Assembly: GCA_964612065.1 (NCBI GenBank)
Contig: CAZTCD010000083.1
Location: 1-17,697 of the forward strand
Direction of reading: 5' to 3'
Length of the DNA stretch: 17,697 nt
From: JAKFYM01 sp964612065
GTDB lineage: Bacteria; Bdellovibrionota; UBA1018; CAIPTA01
Each line of letters begins with the position of its first letter. Position 1 is the first letter of the stretch. The position numbers and the translations under genes were made by a program. Shown here piece after piece: positions 1 to 8,300 of this stretch. The notes under the pieces were generated by a model. The model had not been told where the DNA came from. It did not search any database and worked only from the letters and a program-made list of their open reading frames with translations.

Positions 1-1223
1 ATGGCGCCGTCCACGAGCACCCCGATCGAGATCGCGATCCCGGCGAGCGACATGATGTTCGAGCTCTGGCCGATCAGCACCAGGGGAATGAAAGACAAGA
101 GCACGGCGATCGGGATCGTGAGGATCGGAACGATGGCGGAAGGCACGTGCCATAGGAAGAGCAGGATCACGAGGCTCACGATGACCAATTCTTCGAGGAG
201 CGTCGTCTTCAGCGTTTCGATCGCGCGGTGGATCAGGTCGGAGCGGTCATAGACCGGAACGATCTTGACTCCTTCCGGGAGGGAAGGCGCCAGGCTCGCG
301 ATCTTTTCCTTCACCCTTCCGATAACGGTGGGGGCGTCCTCGCCTTGGCGCATCACGATGATGCCACCCACGGTGTCACCCTTGCCGTTAAAATCGGTGA
401 TTCCACGCCGCATTTCGGGCCCAAGCGAAACCCTCGCCACCTGCTTCACGAGAACGGGCGCGCGGCTCTTTGCGGGAAACGCGACCACGGCGTTTTCGAT
501 CTCTTCCACCGTGGAGATCAGTCCCGGCGAGCGCACCATGGCCTCCGTGCCGGAAAACTCGATCACGCGCCCGCCGCTCTCCTGATTGGAGCTCCGCACG
601 GCGTCCATCACCTGGGCGAGCGTCACCTGCAGGAGCTCGAGCTTCCGGGGATCCACTTTCACCTGGAACTGTTTCGTAAATCCGCCGATGCCCGCCACTT
701 CGGCTACCCCGGGCACCGACTGGAGCTGGTAGCGCAAGGTCCAGTCCTGGAGCGAGCGAAGATCCGCGCTCGTCTGCTTCCCGCTCTCGTCCACTAAGGC
801 GTACTGGTAAACCCATCCCACGCTCGTGGCGTCGGGCCCGAGCTCGGTTTTCACGCCGGAGGGGAGCTGCGCGCTGATCCGGCTTAAGTACTCGACCACG
901 CGGCTCCTGGCCCAGTAGAGGTCTGTATTGTCCTCGAAGATCACGTAGACGAACGAGAAACCGTAGTCCGAGAAGCCCCGCACGGCTTTCACTTTGGGTG
1001 CGCCCAGGAGCGAAGCGATGATGGGGTAGGTCACCTGCTTTTCGATGATCTCAGGGGAGCGGTCCCACTTGGAGTAGATGATCACCTGGGTGTCGGAGAG
1101 GTCCGGAATCGCGTCGAGCGGGATCTCACGCACGGAGTAGACGCCGCCCGCGAGCAGAAGAGCGGTGACCACGAATACCAGGAAGCGATTATGGGCTGAA
1201 AACTCGATGATCTTCTTAATCAT
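1..1223 (-). CDS. CusA/CzcA-family heavy-metal efflux RND pump, N-terminal part
   Basis: Inner-membrane proton-driven pump of the HME-RND family, exporting heavy-metal cations through a tripartite envelope complex. The window holds the first 407 residues of a protein that is usually about 1,030-1,070 residues; the 3' part lies beyond position 1. Visible are TM1 (about residues 13-31), the family signature ending DAIPDLSDTQV, the first periplasmic porter lobe (for example SVGWVYQYALVD and GVAEVAGIGGF), then TM2-TM4 from about residue 340. The last visible residues are GVLVDGA, the TM4 segment whose Asp belongs to the proton-relay in CzcA and CusA. The ATG at 1221-1223 overlaps the adaptor stop by 8 nt, so the two are translationally coupled. 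The VDGA form is CzcA-like, while the adaptor's metal domain is CusB-like, so the metal (Cu/Ag against Co/Zn/Cd) cannot be settled; the Met-rich binding site of CusA would lie outside the window. Confidence 0.95.
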   Translation of the reverse strand, partial: MIKKIIEFSAHNRFLVFVVTALLLAGGVYSVREIPLDAIPDLSDTQVIIYSKWDRSPEIIEKQVTYPIIASLLGAPKVKAVRGFSDYGFSFVYVIFEDNTDLYWARSRVVEYLSRISAQLPSGVKTELGPDATSVGWVYQYALVDESGKQTSADLRSLQDWTLRYQLQSVPGVAEVAGIGGFTKQFQVKVDPRKLELLQVTLAQVMDAVRSSNQESGGRVIEFSGTEAMVRSPGLISTVEEIENAVVAFPAKSRAPVLVKQVARVSLGPEMRRGITDFNGKGDTVGGIIVMRQGEDAPTVIGRVKEKIASLAPSLPEGVKIVPVYDRSDLIHRAIETLKTTLLEELVIVSLVILLFLWHVPSAIVPILTIPIAVLLSFIPLVLIGQSSNIMSLAGIAISIGVLVDGA

Positions 1224-2046
1224 GAAGTCCCCGGATCCTGGCTTCCGAGTCGAGGAGGAAGTTAGGGCCGCCCGAAATCACATCGCCTTCTTTCAGGCCC
1301 GAGAGAACGGGGAAGTACTCTCCTGCCTTCCTTCCCACCTTCACTTCAGTCGGCTTCAGCTGGTTTTCTCCCGCAAAAATGTAAACCAGGTCCCTCCGGC
1401 CGGCGTGCAGCACGGAGTCCACTGGGATCACCAGCTCACGATCCACCGAGGTTTTAATTTCTCCCTGAAAGCCGCCTTCCCCTAGCACGCGCGACGGTGC
1501 GCGATCCAGCTGACCCACTACCCTCACGGTCCGGCTCGAAGGGTCCGTGAGCGAATCCACCCTCGTCACTCGTCCGGTCAGGATCTCGTCGGGCGCCGCC
1601 GTTACCGAGCCTTCGAGCCGGGATCCCACTTTGATTACGTCGAGGTCCGATTCGTAGACCTGGACGGCGATCTCCCTGGAGCCGAGAATCCTGCCCGCTA
1701 CCGGGATCGAATGGGTGATCGCCTTGCGGGTTACGGTATACTTTTCCATGCCGCCTAGCTTCATCTGGGAAGGGGAGACGGGGATCGCGTTTTCGACGGG
1801 CGCCTGAGCGGCTTTTTGCTTCGCCTTCGTTTTCACGAGCGGCATCCCGCAAATCGGGCATTTCCCCGGCTCGTGCATGTGGATCTCCGGATGCATGGTG
1901 CAGGTATAGTAGCCGTCTGGATCCTGATGCTCCGCAGATGCTGCTGTTTCGCTCGCGGTCGAAGCCGCCGTGGGCGGCGGATCCGACTTTGTGCAGGCGG
2001 AAATCACCAAAAGAAACGCGATACCAAGAATAGATTTCCAGCTCAT
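1216..2046 (-). CDS. Short RND periplasmic adaptor lipoprotein with heavy-metal-binding domain
   Basis: Membrane-fusion (adaptor) subunit that should link the RND pump to the outer-membrane channel. It has 276 residues, against roughly 380-520 for CusB/CzcB relatives. Residues 1-18 form a lipoprotein signal with lipobox ISAC (lipidated Cys18). Residues 47-72 are a heavy-metal-binding domain, with Cys49, Cys63 and Cys66 in CTMHPEIH and GKCPICGMPL, as seen in CusB-type adaptors and some P1B-ATPases. Residues about 95-200 resemble the beta-barrel domain (VYESDLDVIKVG; SRTVRVVGQLD) and 205-270 the membrane-proximal domain. The sequence passes straight from VAGRILG to SREIAVQVYESDL, where relatives carry two lipoyl half-motifs and a long alpha-helical hairpin. 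I infer an internal deletion or a naturally hairpinless form. The reading frame is intact. The ATG overlaps the upstream OMF stop by 4 nt (ATGA). Confidence 0.88.
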   Translation of the reverse strand: MSWKSILGIAFLLVISACTKSDPPPTAASTASETAASAEHQDPDGYYTCTMHPEIHMHEPGKCPICGMPLVKTKAKQKAAQAPVENAIPVSPSQMKLGGMEKYTVTRKAITHSIPVAGRILGSREIAVQVYESDLDVIKVGSRLEGSVTAAPDEILTGRVTRVDSLTDPSSRTVRVVGQLDRAPSRVLGEGGFQGEIKTSVDRELVIPVDSVLHAGRRDLVYIFAGENQLKPTEVKVGRKAGEYFPVLSGLKEGDVISGGPNFLLDSEARIRGLHD

Positions 2047-3233
2047 TTTTCCACCTCATCACTCCCGGCAATTTTCGCAATCTCCGCCACCGTGGCCTCG
2101 TAGCTAAGCCTCAGGTCCACGGCTTTTTGCTGGAAGTCGAGGTGGCTGTACATGGCCTCGCGGTGGTCCTCCAGGCCTTCCATCGATCTCGGAGAGAGGT
2201 TGTCCACGAGGCGCATCCGCCGGTGCGAGCGGGGCAGCAGCTTGGTCTTAACGATCTCGAGTTGTTCGCGCAGCGCTTCTGCGCGAGCCGTAAGCGACTG
2301 GATTTTGAGGTGCGTGGCCACTTTCGCGTTCTCCAGTTCCGCTTCCGCCCGAATGCGCATCGCGGAAGCTTCCGCCACCTCCGCTCTGGGCTGCCAGAAG
2401 AAGAGAAAGGGCAAGCTAACCCCCACCATGATCTCCTGGTTGGCGGGCCGCATGGAGCTCGCCCCGTAATCCCGGTATCGAAGGAAGAGGTCGGGCAGGT
2501 AGGCCTGCTTTTTATTGCTCACTAACGCGGCGGCGGCTGCAACCTGCTTTTCCTTCCAGTCCAGGAAGGAGCTCTTTTTCGGCCTGGTCTTTTCTAGGGC
2601 CGCAAGCGGGGGCTCCTGCGGAACGAAATCCGCCTCCTCGCCTTTGCCCAGGATAGCCAGCGCATCCGCCCGTTTTTCCGCCAAGTCGGCCTCGGCAACC
2701 AGCACTTCGTTCTCCTGCAGGTCGGCTTCTGCTTCCACGCCGAGGAAATGCACCTGCGCGCTGCTGTCCGCGCGCGAGGCGGCGCGTGCGAGGCGCGTGT
2801 GCTCGCGGAGCCAATCCCGCTTTTCGCGCGCGATGCGCAGGCGCTCGTTCGCGGCCCAGTAAGCAACATAGGCCGAGCGGGCTTCTGCCAGCAGCTGTTG
2901 AGTCGCATAATCGGCGCTCGCGAGCTGCGCCTCGGCCTCCAGGCTTCTCGCCTCTTTGTCCTGAAAGATTTTCGTGGGGAATGGAATTTCTTGGGAAACC
3001 TCGAGCCCCTTGGCCGTGGCGCCCCCTTCCCGCATGCTCATGTATCCGACCATCGGGGCGTTCAGGCGAATTCCTTGCGCCCGGGAGCTGGCCGCTTCCG
3101 CCTCCGCGCGGCTCGCTGCCAGACTGAGGTTTTGGCCACGAGCCTGCTGGAGATAGGCCTCGAGCGAAAGAGCGGGCGCGGCCTCGGCCGCAAAGGATAT
3201 TAGGGAAGCAAGGAGGAGCGCGGCTGCTTTCAT
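2043..3233 (-). CDS. TolC/CusC-family outer-membrane efflux channel (OEP family)
   Basis: Outer-membrane factor of the tripartite metal pump, a trimeric beta-barrel plus periplasmic coiled-coil tunnel. It has 396 residues, near the usual 400-450. Residues 1-18 form a Sec signal (hydrophobic LLLASLISFA ending AEA-AP). The protein has the duplicated OEP layout: a first helical repeat (ALSLEAYLQQARGQNLSL), a strand region with EVSQEIPFPTK, and helices rich in Ala, Glu and Arg. The second repeat starts near DWKEKQVAAAAALVSNKKQ, and its strand segment contains IMVGVSLPFLFFWQPRAEV, then long helices to the C terminus. No N-terminal Cys is seen at the cleavage site, unlike lipidated CusC. The start overlaps the anti-sigma-like gene by 4 nt (ATGA), and the end overlaps the adaptor by 4 nt. 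Confidence 0.9.
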   Translation of the reverse strand: MKAAALLLASLISFAAEAAPALSLEAYLQQARGQNLSLAASRAEAEAASSRAQGIRLNAPMVGYMSMREGGATAKGLEVSQEIPFPTKIFQDKEARSLEAEAQLASADYATQQLLAEARSAYVAYWAANERLRIAREKRDWLREHTRLARAASRADSSAQVHFLGVEAEADLQENEVLVAEADLAEKRADALAILGKGEEADFVPQEPPLAALEKTRPKKSSFLDWKEKQVAAAAALVSNKKQAYLPDLFLRYRDYGASSMRPANQEIMVGVSLPFLFFWQPRAEVAEASAMRIRAEAELENAKVATHLKIQSLTARAEALREQLEIVKTKLLPRSHRRMRLVDNLSPRSMEGLEDHREAMYSHLDFQQKAVDLRLSYEATVAEIAKIAGSDEVEK

Positions 3234-3778
3234 CCCAAACCTCTTGCGGCCCGCAGCCGCCTAACTGCCCAGCCCGCTTCCAGCGTAAAGGCGCCGCCCA
3301 GAATGGATCCGAGCGCCCAGATGAGGGCGAGAGAAAGAACCATCTCTCCCCCGGCGAACAAAAGCGCTCCCAGCGAAAGAGTGGAAAGGAGAGCCAGCTG
3401 CAGAAGCTCCTTTTCCTTTACTGCCCTGATTTCCTCGGGTCTGAGGAGAGCGCTGGCCACGAGGAGGCTCGCTCCGGTAAAGAAGGCACCACAGCCGAGC
3501 ATGCAAATACTCGGGCCAAACTGCATTAGATAGTGCATGAGCCCCATACTGGAAGTGAATGACACTCCGAACTGGGGGCAGATCAGAAGGGTCGCGGCGC
3601 CGACCAAAGCCTGGATCAGGACCAGTTTCGTGAAGACGGCGAAAGCCGAGGGATGCAGATCCTGCCGAACCTGCTCCATAATCGCGCTCGATAGTGAGCT
3701 TGGCACCTCTTGCGTTTCCGCGGAGGCGAACTCGGCGAATTCTTTTTGCCACAAGGAACTATCGTTACTTCTTTTCAT
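3230..3778 (-). CDS. Four-helix membrane protein, probable anti-sigma factor
   Basis: A 182-residue protein of no recognised named family. The N-terminal 45 residues are soluble and charged (WQKEFAEFAS; AIMEQVRQDL), then four hydrophobic segments follow at about 46-67, 88-111, 127-142 and 146-166, with a basic tail (RRLRAARG). A short cytoplasmic N-terminal segment followed by membrane helices, encoded directly after an ECF sigma gene and overlapping it by 14 nt, is the usual layout of a membrane anti-sigma factor. No zinc-binding HxxxCxxC (ZAS) motif is present, so membership of the common ZAS group is not supported. The ATG is preceded by GAGAGG inside the end of the sigma gene. The role is inferred mainly from position; it could instead be a membrane metal sensor acting in the same pathway. 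Confidence 0.7.
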   Translation of the reverse strand: MKRSNDSSLWQKEFAEFASAETQEVPSSLSSAIMEQVRQDLHPSAFAVFTKLVLIQALVGAATLLICPQFGVSFTSSMGLMHYLMQFGPSICMLGCGAFFTGASLLVASALLRPEEIRAVKEKELLQLALLSTLSLGALLFAGGEMVLSLALIWALGSILGGAFTLEAGWAVRRLRAARGLG

Positions 3779-4274
3779 AAAAACCTCTCAAGACGCGTAT
3801 GGCCCGGCTCACCAATTGCCGGGCATTACCTGGGCTTGTTTCCAAGGTTGCGGCGATTTCCTCAAACGAAAAATCTCTCTCGTACCTCAGCTCAATCACC
3901 TTTCTTTGCTGGGGGGAAAGGCGGTCGAGCGGTATTGGCTCTGGGTCAGCGTTGCGAAAGGCAACCTCCGGTACTTCTTCCACGAGAGACTCTTGGCTTA
4001 GGTGGGGCTTCTTCAAAGCATCCAGAAGCTCATTGCGGCAGATCGTGAAGAGCCAGGGCGCGAAGGGAAAAGCCGCATCGTAGCGGCCTCTGCTCTTGTG
4101 CAGCTTCAAGAACGTCGCTTGGAAAATGTCGCGGGCCAGAGCCTCGCTTTTCACTTTCTGCCGAAGATATCCGAGCACCCGGGCTGAGTGCCGGGAATAG
4201 AGCACCTCAAAGGATTCCGTGTCCCCGAGCTGATAAGCCACCATGAGTTCTTCGTCTGTCTTTTCGCTGAGCAA
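3765..4274 (-). CDS. ECF-type RNA polymerase sigma factor
   Basis: A 169-residue group 4 (extracytoplasmic function) sigma factor that redirects RNA polymerase to its target promoters, probably including this operon. Region 2 spans about residues 10-88, with LARDIFQATFLKLHK matching region 2.2 and APWLFTICRNELLDALK matching region 2.4, which reads the -10 element. After a short linker, region 4 spans about 115-165 (LSPQQRKVIELRY, then the helix-turn-helix FSFEEIAATLETSPGNARQ). There is no region 1 or 3, as expected. The start is a TTG, chosen because a strong AAGGAG lies 5 nt before it and the conserved region begins soon after. It leads the efflux genes, similar in concept to CnrH or NccH in cobalt/nickel operons, but I cannot assign it to a specific ECF subgroup. 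Confidence 0.92.
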   Translation of the reverse strand: MLSEKTDEELMVAYQLGDTESFEVLYSRHSARVLGYLRQKVKSEALARDIFQATFLKLHKSRGRYDAAFPFAPWLFTICRNELLDALKKPHLSQESLVEEVPEVAFRNADPEPIPLDRLSPQQRKVIELRYERDFSFEEIAATLETSPGNARQLVSRAIRVLRGFYEKK

Positions 4275-4279
4275 TCGTG

Positions 4280-4285
4280 CTCCTT
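4280..4285 (-). promoter_or_regulatory. Shine-Dalgarno site for the TTG-started sigma gene
   Basis: On the minus strand AAGGAG is followed by five bases (CACGA) and then TTG. This strong site at ideal spacing decides the non-ATG start of the sigma factor. A strong site with a weak start codon may set the sigma level low relative to its overlapping partner. Confidence 0.75.
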
Positions 4286-4372
4286 ACCCTGAAGTACGAT
4301 GCGAAGGCGATGTTTGTGACAGCTTTCGAAAAGGTACCTAAGTGCCTAGAATTAGGGCATGTTTTAGCGATT

Positions 4373-4594
4373 CTAGCAATCGCTATCGCAGCTCTCCCGA
4401 ATCTCGTGGCAGAGCCTCCGTGCGTCCTCAACGCTGGGTGCGCCTGCAACAGGGGGTTGTTCTTTCGAAGCTGCCGCGCTCAACTCTGTCTGCCTCGCCT
4501 CGTGGCGGAGCAGGAATGTTTCATTGAGCTCCCTGGAAAAGGCCGGGGAAGGGGAGAACACGAGCAAGAGAGCAAGCGTAATCCAAAAATTCAT
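4373..4594 (-). CDS. Small secreted protein with Cys-containing tail
   Basis: A 73-residue protein of unrecognised family. Residues 1-18 form a clear Sec signal (MNFWITLALLLVFSPSPAFS) with probable cleavage after AFS. The mature part is about 53 residues, polar, and ends in RLCHEIRESCDSDC, giving three Cys, one His and several acidic residues in the last 14 positions, plausible for metal or disulfide chemistry. Longer in-frame starts reach position 4723, but the signal peptide places the real start at the ATG at 4592-4594, or at the one two codons earlier (4600). It is on the same strand as the sigma gene, 98 bp upstream of it, and is probably the first gene of the metal operon. By position it could be a periplasmic metal sensor or chaperone, like CnrX in role only; I see no sequence likeness to CnrX. 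Confidence 0.6.
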   Translation of the reverse strand: MNFWITLALLLVFSPSPAFSRELNETFLLRHEARQTELSAAASKEQPPVAGAPSVEDARRLCHEIRESCDSDC

Positions 4595-4644
4595 GGTCAT
4601 TACCGTCCGCAACATCGCGGAACAATCCTTTCTGAGTTTGGACG

Positions 4645-4905
4645 ATGGCAGGAGCCCGCGGTGCGTTCTTGCCAGCGGTACAAGCGATCCAGCACGAGGA
4701 GTTTTCGGAGCGCGTTCGGACAACGGGAATTTCCGTGGTGAACTTTTCGACTGAAGTGATTTTTGCCGTGAGCTACTTCGTATCCGCGCCCTTCGTGGAT
4801 AGAATTTCGATTTCGGCAGCGTGGGGAATTTCCTGTGCCTGCTTTGTCATTGCGAGCCTGCTCGGAAGGGGAGTCAGCCGATCCTTGGTTGTTAGCAGGA
4901 CCTAG
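4645..4905 (+). pseudogene. Truncated MFS transporter, C-terminal remnant
   Basis: An 86-codon frame reading like the last part of a major facilitator protein. LPAVQAIQHEEFSERVRTT matches the style of the loop before TM11, where MFS proteins commonly have a P-x-x-Q segment and a conserved Arg-Ala/Thr-Thr. Two hydrophobic helices follow at about residues 29-50 and 56-75, corresponding to TM11 and TM12, and then a short basic tail. An in-frame stop (TGA 4633-4635) lies just before, and no upstream frame continues the protein, so about 300 residues are missing. It sits between the metal operon, whose first gene starts 51-53 bp away on the other strand, and the defence island. The best reading is a decayed fragment left by a rearrangement; a real small two-helix membrane protein is the alternative. 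Confidence 0.45.
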
Positions 4906-5089
4906 GTCGTCTCTCCTTTTTGATATCTGTTACACGCTCGCGTCTTTCGAGTTCACGGCAGGCGGTAGGTCCTGCAAATCGACGAGCCATAATCTGGTTC
5001 TCGGTCGCGTAAACCTCCGTAACATCTCAAGTTCCCTCCAGGGTGACCGAAAAGTTTTACAAGCGTTGTCGGCAAGGTAGCCAGTGCTT

Positions 5090-5112
5090 CGAGCGAAATC
5101 AAAATTCGTTCG
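5090..5112 (+). other. Hairpin in the leader of the cold-shock/type IIG unit
   Basis: CGAGCGAA (5090-5097) pairs with TTCGTTCG (5105-5112) around a 7-base loop, giving an 8-bp stem with one G-U pair. It ends 38 bases before the cold-shock gene start. The surrounding 4906-5150 stretch (245 bp) holds no other gene and no promoter I can support. Cold-shock mRNAs are known for structured leaders, but the link here is inference. Confidence 0.3.
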
Positions 5113-5150
5113 GCACACAACGCACGCTTCAAAGCTTCACTGGAGGAAGT

Positions 5151-5384
5151 ATGGGTCGCTCGAAAACCATCTCTCAATCTTGGATTCTCGGAACCGTTCA
5201 CTGGTTCGATGATAAATCCGGCGAAGGCATGATTAAGTCGGACGACGGTCAGTCGTACTACGTTCACTACTCCGCTATCGATTCAAAGAAAAAATGGAAG
5301 GCACTCGAAGAAAAATCGAAAGTTAAATTCCAACTTGTAGACGACATCACGTTCACTCAGGTTTCGCGAGTGAAGGAAGTCTAA
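5151..5384 (+). CDS. Cold-shock-domain (CspA-like) nucleic-acid-binding protein
   Basis: A 77-residue single-domain OB-fold protein that binds single-stranded RNA or DNA. The fold signature is clear: GTVHWFDDKSGEGMI matches the G-V-K-W-F-N...K-G-F-G-F-I start of CspA with an altered RNP1, and YYVHYSAI matches RNP2 (VFVHFSAI). Two of the RNP1 aromatics are changed (F to E and F to M), so its binding surface differs from a housekeeping Csp. The start at 5151 is chosen because GGAGG lies five bases upstream (5142-5146) and the domain begins soon after; the frame stays open to 5043, but that extension has no domain. The stop is 6 bases before the type IIG gene, so the two are probably co-transcribed and coupled. 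It may act as a regulator of, or accessory to, the restriction gene. Confidence 0.85.
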   Translation: MGRSKTISQSWILGTVHWFDDKSGEGMIKSDDGQSYYVHYSAIDSKKKWKALEEKSKVKFQLVDDITFTQVSRVKEV

Positions 5385-5390
5385 TTTCGT

Positions 5391-8300
5391 ATGGCTCAAG
5401 TAGCAAAAAAGCTCAAAAAAGTTGAAGAGCAGCTTCATGCGCCGTTGGAGTTGATTCCTTCGAACAACTACAATCCTTTTTGGCAAAGCTCGTTGTTTAA
5501 CGAGGTTTATCTCCTGAATGATGCCCCCGTGAAGTTCAAGGAAATGTGGGAGCAAGATGAGGCGGGGCCTTTCTATGAATTTTGTAACCAGTTCCGAAAT
5601 CTCTGTGAAGAACTCAAGGATGTGGACTTAGAGACTTGGAGCGAGCGCAAGACGATTAACGGTTTCATCAAGCACGTACTTAAAATGCTCGGCTACGCGG
5701 GAACGGCAACGCAAGAGCCTTGGGCAGAGGACGAGCCGTTCACGGTAAAAGAAAATGGGGAAACGAAGGTCTACAAGCCTGATTTCATCGTCGTCCACGA
5801 TCCGAAGGAGTTGAAATATATTGAGAAGAAAAAGGGCGATGAGAAGTTGGAGGAAGCCCGCTCTGCGGTCATTGTACCTATCGAGGCGAAGTATTGGGGT
5901 AGAATTGATGACGTAAAACGCCGCGATGGAGAAGATGCCGAGCGTTCGGATAAACGAGATGAAGGGGACTCGGCGCGTACTCTAGACTTCGATGAGCAAT
6001 GCCTTAAGTACATGGAAATTCTGAACAAGGACTTCGGAATTCTCACGGATGGAAAGACATGGCGGCTTTATAGCAAAGAGCTCTCATCGGACAGCTATCG
6101 AAGAAATTTTCAGTTCAACTTGGGACACCTGATGAAGCACGTAAATGCGGGCTTGGACAGAGACCAACGTGACTACGAGATTTTCTTGGAGAACGCTAAA
6201 TACTTTTTCCACATTTTTAGTAAGACAGCTCTATACTCCGAAACTGGAGAGCGGAGATTCTTAGACGACCTTCTGGAGTACAGCAAAAAGTACGTCACGA
6301 AGGTCGAAGACGACCTTAAGGTGCGATTCGTAAAGGCCATGGCCTACGCCTGCAATGGGTTTCAGCGGGCCATGCACATTAAGAAGGAAAAGGAAGACCT
6401 CACGACAATTCGAAACGTGGCGGAAAGCCACCTGTTCAACATTCTTTTTATCAAACATTGTGAGTCCCGAAATATTCTTCCGCTCAAGCAGTCGCCCGAA
6501 TATCGAAAAATTTCTATCTCGAACACAATTGACAAGCTGGAGCACTTTAAACCAGACCGCGAGGAAGAATTGACTCTTCCTTTGTTAAGGCGAATGTTCT
6601 CGAAAGACTTCAATTATGCACCTAGTGGCTATGAGCTGTACGACCGGCTTATGGTACTCACAAAAATTGTTCAACATGGTACGAAAGCAGAATTTAAAGA
6701 GTTTGAGATCAAGGGATTTCAAGAAGGAATTTTCTCAAAAGACGAATGGTCGTTTGCTCAGGCGCACAAGCTTTGTAACTCGGAGATGGTATCCATTCTC
6801 TTCCAGCTGGGGTATTGCGACTCTGACATTCCCGGTCGTAGGGTTCAGCAGATCCCTTACAACTTTTTTTCGCCGCGCCAGCTTGGTTCAATCTATGAAA
6901 GTTTCCTGGAGTTTAAATTAGAGAAGGCCAGCGAGGACATGGCCTTTATTAAGAAACAATGGCAGCCGGCGAATCTTCGCAGCGAAAAAATTAGAAATCT
7001 CGAAGTTCCGAAAGTGAAGAAGGGGGATTTGTTTTTCTCGCCCGATAACGAAGATCGGAAAATGTCTGGTAGTTATTATACCCCGGATAATGTCGTTCAA
7101 TACATCGTCAGACAGACCCTTGCACCAATCGTTTTCGGAAAATCATCTGATGCTCTCTTAGGACTCAGTGTTTGCGATTCTGCGATGGGATCGGGGCACT
7201 TTCTTTCGGCTGCCTTAAATTTTCTGGCAAATGAGTATCTTCGGAAGAAGAAGGCGGAGCTGAACGATGACCTCAATTTATCATTGATCGATGCCAAACG
7301 GCTGGTTCTGCACAATTGTGTCTTTGGTGTCGACATCAACGCCCGCGCAGTGAAACTGGCAAAAATGAGTCTTTGGTTGGAGTCCGCGGCAGAGGGAACT
7401 TCCCTGGAGCCTCTTGACGATCAATTGTTATGCCGAAACAGTGTCTTCGTCATTGGCACTGGGGGCGACACCACGAAAGATAACTTGCTTAGGAAAATTC
7501 AAAAGGACGTGTTGGACTTCAAAGACAGCTTTCTCGAAAATAGCAAGTACAAGGGATTGGACGCTCAGATTCCTGCTAAGGATTCAGTCTTGGAGCTCAA
7601 AGCCGACCTGCCGGTTGTCTACAAGCGTGGCGGATTTGATGCCATTCTGATGAACCCCCCTTACCTTGCGTTCAATTATCTTCAGAATGACCTTGCTACC
7701 TTAAGCTATTGCAAATTGAGTCTGGAGCTTAGCTATAAATTCAACTTGTACACCGCCATTCTTACGAATGCTCTTTCGCTTTTGAAGGATGGTGGAGGTT
7801 ACGGATTTATCGTTCCCAACAGTATTTCGAAAGAGAAATTTAATCTATCTCTTCGCACTCGTCTTATGGAGAAGACAAAAGTTCTCCATGCGCTTGTGTT
7901 CAATGAGCTTGATGAAGAAGTCTTTCCCGATGCTTCCAACGACGACTATCTCGTATTGGTGGGAAAGGCATTGGCTCCGGAGAAACAGCATAAAATCTCG
8001 GTCGATTCGATGAAAAGTGCGAATTCCGTATATCGAAGGGGCGTCATCTCTCAGTCTGAAGTGTGCGCGAATTTTGAATGTCAGTTTCAATTTCAAAATG
8101 TTGATTCAGAAGCTGTAATGACTGAAGTGCGGTCTATCCTGGAGAAAATCGAAAAGGGCGCGAGTCCCATTGGCGAATTCGCTACGATTCGTGTCGGCGT
8201 CACCCCGAGCCGCGCATATAAGAAAAAGTATGGGCAAGATTACGATTCATTTGGCAAGAAGCACTCGAACAAAAAAACCCTCCTTAGTTACATCAATGCA

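Noticed and set aside
228..797. Plus-strand frame of 189 codons across the RND pump gene.
   Set aside because: It is antisense to a clear CusA/CzcA frame and has low-complexity, His/Arg-rich text typical of GC-rich shadow frames.
1454..2080. Minus-strand frame of 208 codons overlapping the adaptor.
   Set aside because: It is in another frame of the same strand, rich in Arg/Gly/Ser, with no domain; the adaptor frame has a lipobox and metal domain.
4277..4741. Plus-strand frame of 154 codons opposite the small secreted gene.
   Set aside because: It has no recognisable domain and no good start site; the opposite strand has a clean signal peptide.
4899..4908. Perfect 10-bp palindrome GACCTAGGTC followed by CTCTCCTTTTT, considered as a terminator.
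   Set aside because: A palindrome without a loop gives only a short stem, and the T-run is 8 bases away; it may be chance.
4906..5150. tRNA or attachment-site remnant at the island edge.
   Set aside because: No cloverleaf, CCA end or GTTCGA-type T-loop in a proper context was found, and no direct repeat could be matched by eye at the far side.
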